Source of the DNA: Rhyacophila brunnea
Lineage: Eukaryota > Arthropoda > Insecta > Trichoptera > Rhyacophilidae
DNA: 64,000 nucleotides
Reading direction: 5' to 3'
Assembly: GCA_022495005.1 (NCBI GenBank)
Contig: JAGYXB010001068.1
Location: 186,001 to 250,000, forward strand
The position numbers and the translations under genes were made by a program. The notes below the pieces were generated by a model. It worked only from the letters and a program-made list of their open reading frames with translations. It made no database searches and was not told where the DNA came from. Below, piece by piece: positions 43,175-53,676 of the stretch (positions are counted from its first letter, which is position 1; each line of letters begins with the position of its first letter).

Positions 43175-44032
43175 AAATGTTCTTCTTCTTTCTTTCTTTT
43201 GCCATATCCGCCCCTTAACTGGAACATATGGACACCACGCGGCGCCTCCAAGAATCCCTGTCGCTCGCCAGTCTTCTTGCTTCGTTCCAGGTCAAACCAG
43301 CATCCCGTAGCTCCACCGTACATTCTGTAGATTGTATTTAGCGGCCTTCCAGGACGCCGGAATCCGGTCGGCTTGAAGAACAGACAAGCCAGGTTGAAGT
43401 TCTCTTCTGGCATCCGCAGCACGTGGCCGAGCCAGGTCCAACGTCGCCTCTTCACTTTCAGCGCGATGAGAGGCTGCTTGGTGCGTTCTCTTATCTCCTC
43501 GTTGCTCCTAAAGTCATCCACCGCACACCCAGTATTCGTCGCAAACATCTGTTTTCGAAGCTCAGTATACGGTTGCTCTGAGCCTTAGTAAGGTGCCATG
43601 ATTCGCTACCGTAAAGCAGCACCGTCAGAATGCAAGCGTCGAATAGGCGGCATTTGGTTTTGACTGAGTACAATCGTGAGTCCCAGACATTCCGCATCGA
43701 GTTGAATGTTGCTCCAGCCATTCCCATTCGGATAGCGAGCTCTTTCTGCAAAATGCCATCTCCCGTGATGTGTACCCCTAGGTACTTGAAGCTGTCGACG
43801 CTCTCGATGTTTTGTCCGTCGTTAATCAGAGGGAAATCTGGATCAGGACAGGTGCTTTTACACAAGACATTGGTTTTCTTCGCGTTGATTTTCAAACCAA
43901 CGCGAGAGGAGTTGTTATGCAACCTGTCGATTGTCTCTTGAATGCCCTCGATTGAGTTGTCGAATAGGACAGCGTCATCGGCGTATTCTAGGTCGCATAG
44001 CTTCACCGTGGGGGTAACAGGTATGCCTCGGT
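43175..44032 (-). pseudogene. RTE-like reverse transcriptase 3' half (family F) inserted in Penelope
   Basis: The long minus-strand frame from 44006 contains the intact RT catalytic motif YADDAVLFDNS (about residues 9-19), then GLKINAKKTNVLCKS, SFKYLGVHIT and the thumb/C-terminal segments LLYGSESWHLTKAQ and ENRCLRRILGVRW. Near 43500 a frameshift leads into a second frame with RRRWTWLGHVLRMPEENFN and FRRPGRPLNTIYR, the C-terminal LGH.LRM...GR.PGRP motif of this class. The endonuclease and RT fingers are absent (5' truncation). The 3' end is an (AAG)-rich run. The flanks share TTTTAA, a likely short target duplication. It is the best-preserved RT in the window. Confidence 0.88.
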
Positions 44033-44037
44033 TAAAA

Positions 44038-44222
44038 GAGTGATTACTTAAACTTAAATGATTTCCAAAAGATGAAGATTCATTACCATTTTTGGCACAG
44101 GCTAAATGTTCTTTGATCCTATTGTTAAAAGAACGTCCCGTTCGTCCAACATATTTGGCATCACAAGAGTCACAACTTAATAGATAAATTCCACTTTGGT
44201 TAGGTTTATCTAATCGATCTTT
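44038..44222 (-). pseudogene. GIY-YIG endonuclease segment of the Penelope element
   Basis: The minus strand reads SGIYLLSCDSCDAKYVGRTG then RSFNNRIKEHLACAKNG. This is the GIY-(10-11 residues)-YVG module with the Arg and the RI.EH helix of the catalytic site; in Penelope elements a Cys-X2-Cys pair (CDSC) sits between GIY and YVG, as here. The GIY-YIG nuclease nicks DNA to start insertion. The upstream RT domain is missing and the frame stops just upstream in the inverted repeat. The catalytic Glu normally located about 35 residues further lies near the LINE insertion joint. Non-functional, identification firm. Confidence 0.85.
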
Positions 44223-44223
44223 A

Positions 44224-44332
44224 GTATTCAGTTGAAAATGTCCCTCTGAGGCGGACGAAACCGGTCCTAATCTCTTGATTAAAAGTGGAATAAGTACTAT
44301 AAAAAAATTGCGTTTTATTAAATAGAAACAAC
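44224..44332 (+). repeat. Penelope terminal repeat, inverted copy
   Basis: Reverse-complement partner of 42489-42595, with the same hammerhead-like core on the plus strand (GGCGGACGAAACCGGTCC). It lies upstream of the Penelope coding remnant in the opposite sense. Confidence 0.75.
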
Positions 44333-44864
44333 GATAGAATGCAGTTCCACCATGAATTGACAGTTAACAAAATAAAAGATATTATTATAGTCTTGTAATA
44401 ATCAACAAATACGTGCAAATAAAAATATTAAAACTATAAAATACCACACCCATTTTGATTCCAATCAAAATGGGCAACCTATTAATTTTGGAGTAGGTAT
44501 ATATTTTCTATTACGCTGTACAATCTAGTTTACATACGTCAGCTATGATTAATATTCAGGACCAAATAACATATATTATTAAATTAAATATACCTGAAAA
44601 CCTGATTCATATATGGTAAACTATTTTGACCAAGCTAATGATATCTGCGTGTTGTTCTACTATTGAATTCATCACACAACAATTACAAAATATGTTAACG
44701 GATTCGCCGTTATGTGGCGTTACATTACTTTTAAACACCCTAAAATTATTGTATACCTTTAATTCAGATTAAAATGTCTGAGCTTAACCGGTCTGCTTTG
44801 AGTAGGTATGTAACATAATATATTTGTAAGTAGATCGTTGTTTCAAGTTGGTACAAGAATGAAA

Positions 44865-45265
44865 TAATTTTTTAATAAAGGATGTGAACGTAGAGATTAT
44901 AATAGAAAGGTAATGATGTACTTACTGGTGAGATCAATATGAGCAAGAGATTAATTCTATTAATGAACTGAGAATCTTAATTCGAGTGTAATAACAAATG
45001 AAGTGAGTGCGTTTCGTGATGGACTCGACGAGTTCAGTGAGGATTCATAGATTGTCCTTTTATATTAATGTAGTATATATATTACAAAAGCTATTGTCGT
45101 TATTACGAATCAAACCAAACACTACTGATTTAGTTATGATTAAGGAAACTCTGACGATTATTATTGGTCTAGTGTTTTGTTTTAACAACAAAACCTACAT
45201 ATTAAATCAAAGTCATTTATTTAATGTTGAGAAGTATGATTGCTACATATATCTGCTAATATATC
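44865..45265 (+). repeat. Dispersed repeat R3, copy 3
   Basis: Matches the copies at 16540 and 30225 through GATGGACTCGACGAGTTCAG, CACTACTGATTTAGTTATGA and GTATGATTGCTACA, with more substitutions. Confidence 0.6.
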
Positions 45266-45429
45266 TTTATATTATTTCTATAAAATAACTCGATAGTATG
45301 TAAGATCACAAATATATTAGAAGCAAAAAACGATTATGTCTTACATTATATATTATTTGAAGCAGGTATTCTGTTATAGATATCCTAACAAGTAAAAAAT
45401 TTAAATTATCATGTACCATTTTCATTCAA

Positions 45430-46112
45430 GGGCGGACATGCTTAGCGTAGGTCAAAATGGTGCTTTTATTGTATTTTCAAAGCATGATCCTGGACATTCC
45501 TTAAACGTTGTAGTTAATATATTTATATAATTTTGAAGCCTTATTATCCTTTATATTTATTTTACACATTTAATGACTGCATAAAGTATTTTTACGCCCA
45601 CGGTGGCCGCGCGGCATAAGAGTTGGACTATCATGCCGTGGGTCCCAGGTTCGAATCCTAGGTCTGGTAAGTACACATATTGTTTTTCAATATGTGTGTG
45701 AGTCAGGGTATGGACCTAATAGGTTGAGCAAGTGGCTGACATCCATTTCTCGTAAAAAAAAAACTGTTAATACAAACCTCTACTCTGTGGAGGCCCATAT
45801 GATCCTATTAGGATCGGACATGGTCGAAAAAAAAAAGTTATTACATAAAATAGTATTCTTTTAAACCTCTCGCTCTAATGTTTTAGAATAGTCATATTTC
45901 AGTAAGTACATAAATGTGCAGTGGTGTAAAGATTTTTTACATTTATTAATTTTTAAACGCATTTATAAAACCATCAGTATAATTTATGTCGACATTATTA
46001 TAGTAAAATATTTACGATAAAAAAATATATTGATGATCTCTGTGATCCTAAATTTGACAAGAATTAGGCATTTTATTATTCAAAAAATGGGCAAGATGGA
46101 GCATGTCCCTCC
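45430..46112. mobile_element. TTAA element, copy 2: one-arm derivative with a SINE insertion
   Basis: Starts GGGCGGACATGC and ends GCATGTCCCTCC. Flanking TCAA and TTAG are degenerate TTAA. It keeps almost only the left arm of the palindrome at 40471 (through AAAAAATGGGCAAGAT) and then jumps to the last bases of the right end. The SINE at 45597-45836 interrupts it at the AAGTATTTTT block. Confidence 0.8.
45597..45836 (+). repeat. tRNA-derived SINE-A, full-length copy nested in the TTAA element
   Basis: Complete head (GGTGGCCGCGCGGC, GGTTCGAATCC), body and a ten-base A tail. The homologous position is uninterrupted at 40632 and 61250, so the SINE is the later insertion. The target duplication is not clear. 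Confidence 0.85.
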
Positions 46113-46114
46113 TT

Positions 46115-46645
46115 AGTGAAGTTGTTTTCATAGAATACAGGCTACAATATTATTAACAAACATTTTTTATTAAAAGTTGGTATTAACTATTTGTCAAACC
46201 CTCGAAATAGTATATATCAAACACGACTTGAAAAAAAGAACAACACTTATTTCTTACAGATAAAATATTATATATTAATGTTCATTCTTAGATAAGAAAT
46301 TTTATTCACTGTTTGCAGTTTGATTTAATATGACATATTTTTGCAAGAATCGAGCATTTCTACCCACCGAAAATAGTTCGACGGTTGTCCGTTTAGATAT
46401 ACCTCTCTGGTATAATAATATTATTATTCTCTGGCACTCTCTTCCTATTACGTTTAGGCGAAACCAGTTCTGGATGTAGAAGACCAGTTTCTTGAGACGC
46501 CGATCGCCGATGCTCTCCTATCTACGAGTATTGGCAACAGCGCCGAAGAAAGTTGCAATTTATTCGCGACCTGTTTGTTACAAGTCGGATGTGATTACGT
46601 AGAGAAATGCACGAGTACGCATGCATTATTTGCGGAATAATCATT
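46115..46645. other. Interval without identified feature
   Basis: Includes a GC-richer patch at 46435-46625, but no motif or repeat was recognised. Confidence 0.35.
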
Positions 46646-46654
46646 GACTCATAC

Positions 46655-47466
46655 TAGGGATGGCGAACCTTTTTACGTACGCATGCCAAAATTTCCCAAA
46701 TAATATTTTTCGACTGTCTGACGTGCAAAGCAGTTTTTTTATGGCGAAAATTTTCTAAAAAAATAGTTTTTAAGAATTCTATTAAAAAGATTTAATAATT
46801 ACAAATTAGTTACTGATATTCTATCTTTAACCATATTTCTAGCCGAAGGCATATATCTTTTATTCTTTAAATATTTTTTCCTTGTTTTCAAATTACTAAA
46901 GATATCGTGGAAGTATTTAAACCTCTCTTCTTTCATATTATATTCTCCATCACTGAGCGGTTTTCCACTTTTCGAGATTATGTTTGAGGTAAAATAACAA
47001 GCAGTTATTATATTTGAATGACTGCCGATAATTCATTTCATAAGGTTTGTTAATTGAATATTTTTATTTTTAATTCCCTGATCTTAAGGACTGATTTATG
47101 GAATCGTATATTTACATTAAACGTAATCATTATTCTTTAAAATGATTTTCTTGCAATTTTTTAAACAATGCGATTTGTCATTATTTATGCATGAATTTCG
47201 TAGTTTCCATTTCTGCATCGATTGGTACCTAAACATAATATGAAAAACCGAAGAAAATATGCATGGGCATGTCGTCATTATTTCTTAATATTATATATAG
47301 GTAAGTATTTAAGTACTTATAAATTTATTTGTAAAACTTTTTTATAAAAAAAACATCTTTTAAACATTATAAAATTCTTTTCTCTTAAATATGAAACATT
47401 CGCGTGCCATGCAAAATCATCTTGTGTGCCACTGGTGGCACGCATGCCATTGGTTTGCCATTCCTG
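46655..47466. mobile_element. hAT-type non-autonomous element
   Basis: The left end TAGGGATGGCGAACC and the right end, read inward, CAGGAATGGCAAACC are inverted, each followed by a (C/T)GCATGCC block. The flanks ACTCATAC and TCATATAC agree at five of eight positions, a decayed 8-bp duplication at best. Inner sequence is AT-rich with no transposase frame. It lies directly against the jockey-like fragment that starts near 47470. Confidence 0.6.
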
Positions 47467-47469
47467 TCA

Positions 47470-48475
47470 TATACCATTCAAGTATCCAAATGTATTACGT
47501 ACACTCTACGTCTTATAAGTGCGTAGCATTCTTGAATATAGGTCGATTATCTGGTGTCCTTATGAGGTTTCTTATAAGCTTATTTTAGAACGCGTCCAGA
47601 AGAAACTTCTTTGATCTTTTTATTTTACGACATGTAATTCATCAAATGATTATTTTCCGACTGCCTTTCTACAAGGCATGCTTACTTTTCTCTCTCTTGA
47701 ATCTCGTAGGTTTCTTCTGCTCTTAAAACACTTTTGCCTGTTATTGCGAGGGATGGTTTCCAATCCTGGTGTCCTAATGAATTTGAATTTAGACGCGCCT
47801 ATCAATTACCTGCCTGGTCGTAGCCATAATGTATTCTGGATAGGAACCGTTTCCTCGTGTCAAGCTTATCGGGCACCATTAGCGACAGGTACGAGACTAG
47901 TCAATGCGCTACCCAAAGACGTAGATATTTTCGGTGACGTGCTCTGTATGTTATTTTTGATTATAATTCAACCGATTTTCTCTTAGGCACGCTTACATAC
48001 TGCAGTCTGCAATTTAGAAGAAATCTTTATTTAGCTACGTATTTTTTTCGACTTATAAGAGGTATAAATGAGAACTCTGCCATTTTGGGAAGCGTTGACC
48101 TCTGTGTCCCTGATAACTATCTTAGAAATAGAGACCATCGGTTATTTATTCTCCCAAGGTGCAGAACCAACCTGCCACTGGTAATGCCAATTGGAAGGGC
48201 GATAACTATGTTCAACGAAATTGATTCGGGTGTTGATATATTCCACCTACGTGAGAATGAGTTAAGGTGGACGTTGTTTTATAAATTCTTATAATAGGGT
48301 CTGCTTAACTCATCCGGTGTTTTTTCTTGTACCTATCTAATTTATCTACTGATCTATCTCGTTTTTATGTTATACTGTTTTATATTTCTTTGTTTCTAAA
48401 TGTCATGTTGTGAACGTCTTAAACTTATAATTTTTAATGTCCACAATATGTTAAAAAATAAATAAATTGAAATTG
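47470..48475 (+). pseudogene. Jockey-like LINE C-terminal fragment, copy 2, with 3' UTR
   Basis: Homologous to the copy at 4440-5480 from GTACACTCTACGTC onward. Better preserved frames give GMVSNPGVLMNLNLDAPINY and SSCQAYRAPLATGTRLVNAL (47750-47920), then FILPRCRTNLPLVMPIGR and MFNEIDSGVDIF (48140-48235), the typical C-terminus of a jockey-type RT protein (RTN...P..R....N.....DIF). Frame changes near 47700, 47850 and 48060 break it. The 3' UTR at 48300-48475 has CATGTTGTGAACGTCTTAAA and TGTCCACAATATGTT and ends in (A)n-rich sequence. The RT core is absent. Confidence 0.75.
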
Positions 48476-48499
48476 TATTCGAAATTTTATTTTTCTGTA

Positions 48500-48662
48500 T
48501 GTTTTTATTTTCATTTTATTTATTATTATTATTGTATATATTCTCTTCTTCTCTCTTGTGAGGGTGATATTTGTTATAATGTAAATCTCATGTTGTGTAC
48601 TTCTTGAATTTAGATTTGTTATGTCCACAATGTTTTGTTTTCTTAAATAAATATACAAAAGC
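48500..48662 (+). repeat. Second jockey-like 3' tail in tandem
   Basis: CTCTTGTGAGGGTGATATTT, AATCTCATGTTGTGTACTTC and TCCACAATGTTTTGTTTTCT match 5370-5470 and, in reverse, 21245-21310. It follows the tail of the previous copy, so two LINE ends lie in tandem. Confidence 0.75.
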
Positions 48663-48669
48663 TCAATAT

Positions 48670-49085
48670 TATAGTTGTCGCCCTAGCACATACAGGCCTA
48701 GGGAAAAATTTTAACACAGAAGCGACAAATACGAGTAGTAAAACATGTAGATAGCGAGCTATATATTTTCATTTAGCCTTTAAAACAGTACAATAAAGAA
48801 AGAAATCCAATATATAGACATATACCGGCGCAATCACATCTAAAATCTAAGAAAAGTTCTTTTAAGATTATCTAAGGAGATCTCAGAGCCAACTGCAGTG
48901 GCAATAATAGCCAAATAGTGTCAGGGGGGGGTTGTAACAGCTTGGAGAGACTGAAGAAATGGGAAAAACACCCGTATGTAGAAAATTGTTATATTTGGAG
49001 TGGCAAATCCAATAATCAGCAACTTTGGTGGAGAACGGTTTTTATGTTTTTGAAGATCTAGACAAATAGCATACAGTTGACAATA
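48670..49085. other. Interval without identified feature
   Basis: Nothing supported. Confidence 0.35.
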
Positions 49086-49100
49086 TTTTTTCTATAAATT

Positions 49101-49349
49101 CTTCTTCTTCTTCTTCCACCTTGTCATGTCCCAACATTGGGGCATAGAGCAAGCGCAAGTTGGCGCCATTTCCCTCGGTCCATCGCCAACTCCTACGCCT
49201 CCCGCCATGTCAGACCTACAGCACGTATGTCACTTTTGTAGCACCGCTGCAGGGTGAAGGAGGGCCGGCCACGGCGACGGAACCCTTGAGGCTGTGCCAC
49301 AAGGGTACGAAGTGCCGCACTCTTTGGCGGCATTCGGAATATCCGGAAA
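49101..49349 (-). mobile_element. RTE-like LINE 3' end (family D) with 12-bp target duplication
   Basis: TTTCTATAAATT flanks both sides (49089-49100 and 49350-49361). The minus strand encodes LQRCYKSDIRAVGLTWREA-type sequence, the C-terminal block of an endonuclease-RT LINE, and ends in a run of GAA/AAG triplets at its 3' end. Only 249 bp inserted. The GC content is visibly higher than the flanks. Confidence 0.8.
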
Positions 49350-49364
49350 TTTCTATAAATTAGA

Positions 49365-50140
49365 GATATTTAATTAAGATAAATACAAAGTAATGTTAAC
49401 ATTTGTCTGCATTGCTGCAATTCTTTGCTATGAGACCGTCAGAAGTCAGTTTCGGCTTAATTCCCTGTGGTGGGTCAATTTAACTATATTAAATGTACTT
49501 ATAATAGGCGGACACGTTAGCAAAATAGGATGATAGTTCTGTAAGATCATAAATGCTGATTTGCTATATTCACCGCAATGTATGCAGAGTTTATCTAGTA
49601 TATTAAATATACGTTTACAGAATAATGACATTTTGAGTGAGTGTACGAGGATGTCTATGACCAAAGAGCTTTTATTTTTAATTGTTGCGTCCATTAGCAA
49701 AAAAATAAAAATTACTTAGAATTTTATCTTTTTGATAACATATTTTAAGATTTGTACATTTCGTTCGAATGAACTGATTTGTTCCATGTATTATACATAA
49801 AGTGGTTACGATCAAACGAGTGACCTCTACTGTGTTATCAGCATAATATTCGAATTAACGTAGTATAGGGATATGCTCACGCATATAAATTGCATATTGG
49901 CAATTAAAATCAACAATAGTGGTTTAATAGTTTTCCGGTATCTTTCTAAATAACATTATTACAATTTACTAAACGAAATCGCATGACCAGTCGCGAACTA
50001 ATCTTTAAAACGCCAAAAATGCCAAACTAATGCCAGTTATACCTTCGTTGATATGATAAAATTACGTAAGTCAAAGGAGAGTACTCTACGCCACTTATTG
50101 TGATAGCTGGAGAGTAGCATCCAATAAAAAACAACTTGGG
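49365..50140. other. Interval without identified feature
   Basis: No supported structure. Confidence 0.35.
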
Positions 50141-50144
50141 TAAA

Positions 50145-50369
50145 GCCGCGTTGGCACGGTCCAAGTACGATCCAAGTACACTTAGATCGAGTGCTATCCA
50201 AGTGACAGCTTCATACTAATTATTCCTATCCAACCTAACTTGGATGAGTAGGACGCGGTCCAAGTAGCTTGGATAGGATTAATTAGTATGAAGATGTCTC
50301 ATACGAGTGCACTTGGATGGCACTCGATCCAAGTGTACTTGGATCGTACTTGGACCGTGTCAACGCGAC
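50145..50369. mobile_element. 225-bp foldback element built from ACTTGGA/TCCAAGT motifs
   Basis: Nearly the whole element is a palindrome: GTTGGCACGGTCCAAGTACG at the left is mirrored by CGTACTTGGACCGTGTCAAC at the right. TAAA flanks both sides (50141-50144 and 50370-50373). About ten copies of CCAAGT/ACTTGG are spread over the two arms. Non-coding. It would form one long hairpin when transcribed or single-stranded. Confidence 0.85.
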
Positions 50370-50671
50370 TAAAAGAACATTTGTTTATACAAAACAGAGA
50401 GCGTACAGTTTACAATCATAATCCTATAAATTATAAACCTAAAATGAACCGTGAGTGGCGGGCTCCTGACTGTGATTGCCTGTAATACTTCTCGCGTAAC
50501 AGAAAGTGGCGATACTATCTAATTATCGTCCCCTCCCGGTATCAAAGTGTCATCTTGTCGGAAATGGGTCACTGGCAGAACATTCAAGTTAAGGTATGTT
50601 ATGATAATACAGCTATTCAAATTGGTACTGATACATAAAATACAACTAAATCTTAACATATTTTTTTGACT

Positions 50672-50815
50672 CTGTCCGATTCTAATGAGATCGTTTGGGC
50701 CTACGAGAAATGGATTTTGGCCACTTGTTCAACCTATTATGTCCATACTCTGACTCCAAACACAAATTGAAAAACAATATGTGTATTTGCCATACCCAGG
50801 ATTTGAATCAGTGGG
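50672..50815 (-). repeat. tRNA-derived SINE-A, truncated minus-strand copy
   Basis: GTCCGATTCTAATGAGATC, AGAAATGGATTTTGGCCACT and AAAAACAATATGTGTATTTG match the family body. The head is mostly lost and about 60 bp of the body are deleted. Confidence 0.75.
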
Positions 50816-50819
50816 AGTA

Positions 50820-51845
50820 ATCTTAAAATTTTGTAACGTAAAGTGTAATCCTAATTCTTACATATTAAATGTAAGCTACTCCTAGTTATAAGACCACCAG
50901 ACGTTTCTTCAGGCCTAATCCCCAAAATATCGCGCCTGCTTCTAAAACTGTGAAATACTGGTGTCAATCTCGTATCTGGCAAATTTACAGTATGGTGGTT
51001 CTAATTGTAAAATAAAAAGGAAAGTGTATCAGAAAAAAAAAACAAAAAATACACGTACGCGTAAATAAGAGGTGATGTTAATTATTGTTATAATTAAGTT
51101 TATTATTTTTTCTCTAAACCACAGAAAATATTTTTGATAATTGAAAGTTTTAAGGCAGACAACGCACCCGTTAGGACACGCGTTAAAAAATCGCGCGTGA
51201 CACTTCATATCCCGGGATAATTAACTGTCGAAATACGACATAATAATATTATATATTACCATATTATGGTGATAAATAACTCATTACTTATGTTGGCAGA
51301 TTGATACAGCGATATTAAATACTGTACTGCAATTACAAATTCTTCAATATGCATTTCCGTAGTGTAAAATTATAGTACAATAAGTAAGCAACGCTTATTT
51401 CCGCGATATATATATTATACAATAGTCAGCTACTCGTATGTCCATTGACGCAAATGACAGTAACTATCTGACTCAATTAATATAGTTGTAGCTGCATAGT
51501 AATGGCGATCAAATATCTATTGTTTAAAGGTTTCAAATTACTCTGCAGTAATATATTCCCAGCGAATCCATTTCCAGTAAACAACTGAGCTAGATCAGCA
51601 AGTCGGTTGGCGAAATTAGAGACGGTGTATTATTACATCATATCACAGCACATTATACCATTGCGGTGTATTAGCCGAATAATCATTTTTCATAATATCA
51701 TATTTTCTTAGAACTGTAATACAAATAATATTTCATTTCGCTACTCGATTTAAAACACTGATTCTATAATTAGTCCAATATGATTATGTACCAGAATTTA
51801 ATGTTAATGTGTTACTTTTTGTTGTATAAATAACGAAGAATAATT
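50820..51845. other. Interval without identified feature
   Basis: AT-rich with scattered GC-richer words. Nothing supported. Confidence 0.35.
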
Positions 51846-51849
51846 TATC

Positions 51850-52275
51850 TAGATGTCACTCGAATCCAAGTACTTAGCTCGTAACTATCATTGTATAATA
51901 TACTATTGTACCGATCCGCTGATAATAAATCTCACCCTGCTACATCGAAGACTTCGTTATCATCATCCTCTACCTACACATCGAACACCACACTAGTGAC
52001 TCAACATAGTTATTTCTTAAATTGTAATGGGTAGATATTATATTGATTGTATGAGTAGTGAATAATAATTCATCAGAAATGTCACTCGAATCTAAGTACT
52101 TGGTCCGTTACTATCTCAGTCTATGTACTGTCAGTTTATTTATATTATCCGATTGTACCCTTGTACTTATATAACCATAAATAAACTATCACTCCTCCAT
52201 CATCACGAAGAATCACGATCGTCTTTCATCTACATCAACACCATCGACCCTCACATCGACGACTCCTACAGATAT
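51850..52275 (+). repeat. Tandem pair of LTR-like units
   Basis: TGTCACTCGAATC.AAGTACTT occurs at 51854 and again at 52079, and each is followed by CGT.ACTATC and, after about 60 bp, by A/C-rich CATCATC and CTACATC sequence. The spacing is about 225 bp. The layout recalls adjacent LTR 3' halves, but no internal region or target duplication was seen. Confidence 0.45.
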
Positions 52276-52279
52276 ATTA

Positions 52280-52985
52280 TATTTATCACTTTTTTTTATT
52301 AATTTTGGAATTAAGTGATGTGTTAGAATAGTCTTGCATGTGCCTATCCCTCACTCCACCACTGCACTTGTCTGGCGCACAGCGATAATTTGTAAACAAG
52401 AGTGAACCAAATCCGTTCCTTCTGGTCATCGAACAACAAAAACTTGCCCTTGTATTTTGATAATATTGTTAATTCTGATACGGAAACCAGTTTTTGTTAC
52501 ACGATCAGATCTAGTTTATTCACAAATAGCATTGTGATACTAATACCATTACAATCATTTTTTGTGGGTATTTTTTTTCAATTAACTTGAATTTTGGAGG
52601 GTAAAATAACAACCAAAGTTTAATAAATACTAAGACAATTTTATAATACCTAACTTTATTATATGTTCATCTTTCAAACACTGAAGTTAATGGCTCCACC
52701 AAACCACACCCAGTCTTAATCTAGGTTTGGATGTGAAGCGTCATTTTATTGTGACTGTGAATGTCTCAGGAGTAGTCACCCAAGACTGAGATTGCCATGC
52801 ATTCAAATGTGCGTTGACTGAATTTACATGACTTTAATTGATGGGAGTTAAGAAAATTAATGGGAGAAATGAGCATGTAGAGGCAATATTAAAAATTGTA
52901 GTAAGTAACAAAAACTAAAACAAAACTGTGAAGATTCTGAGTTAAGAATTGTCCTATTGATATCTCAGATAGATTTTTGTCTAAC
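52280..52985. other. Interval without identified feature
   Basis: A 62-codon frame at 52402-52590 has no recognisable motif. Confidence 0.35.
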
Positions 52986-52989
52986 GTAT

Positions 52990-53290
52990 TTAGCCATCAA
53001 GGTGTAGCCCGGGCAACTCAATAATAATGGGAACTGAAATACTTAATGGGTAAGGAGAAGCAGGCAAGCCATCCCGAGTAAGGAAGAATACGGGATAAAT
53101 TTACGTCAAATACGTCATACGTTGAATGCTCTCGGTTTATGCATTGGCGCTCATTTACTATTGGTGTATTACACACACTATTGCACGTCTATAATGCGTG
53201 GTTAATTTTCGTAGGACACCCTGCACATGCAAAACCCTGCGTCAAAATTTACTGCATTCGGAATTCCATCTATTATCTGTTCTGTGGTGA
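52990..53290 (-). repeat. Dispersed repeat R1, minus-strand copy
   Basis: Reverse complement matches 222-535: CAGAACAGATAATAGATGGA, GGTGTCCTACGAAAATTAA, GCAATAGTGTGTGTAATACA and CAGTTCCCATTATTATTGAG. Confidence 0.75.
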
Positions 53291-53676
53291 GTAAAAGTAA
53301 AAGTAGTAAAAGAAGAAAAAAAGACAAAAAAAAAGAAATATTTAAGTTTTGGATTATAATTAATATTAAAATGTTTTTATAAATAGTTAGATGTCTTCTT
53401 ATATCGGTAATTTATTTTAATGGTCGCTAATAATAAATTTATGAAATCCTGTATATTATATTATTCTTTTGTGAAATCTTTTCATTTTATTGTATGATTT
53501 TTTTTTTTTTAATATTTTCTGTAGCAAATTGCACAATTCAATTTATATTTAGTGCAAAGTTTTTACCCATTGAATTAATTATTTTTACTATCAACTTAAT
53601 TTTAAAATTACTAAACATTAAGTATTTTATTTTTAAAATTCTATTTTATTGTTTAATTTGTATTTTTCTTGAATTA

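Larger units (their letters stand above)
42489..44332 (-). mobile_element. Penelope-like element with inverted flanking repeats, interrupted by a LINE
   Basis: Inverted repeats of about 107 bp (42489-42595 and 44224-44332; shared GGACCGGTTTCGTCCGCC) enclose, on the minus strand, a GIY-YIG nuclease segment, an RTE-like insertion and the Penelope C-terminal tail. Penelope elements often carry inverted or tandem partial copies of their terminal segment (pLTR), which fits. The RT domain is missing, so the element is a 5'-truncated relic. Confidence 0.8.

Noticed and set aside
43373..43941. Plus-strand frames of 71 and 103 codons
   Set aside because: Antisense to the family F RT, whose YADD motif fixes the coding strand.
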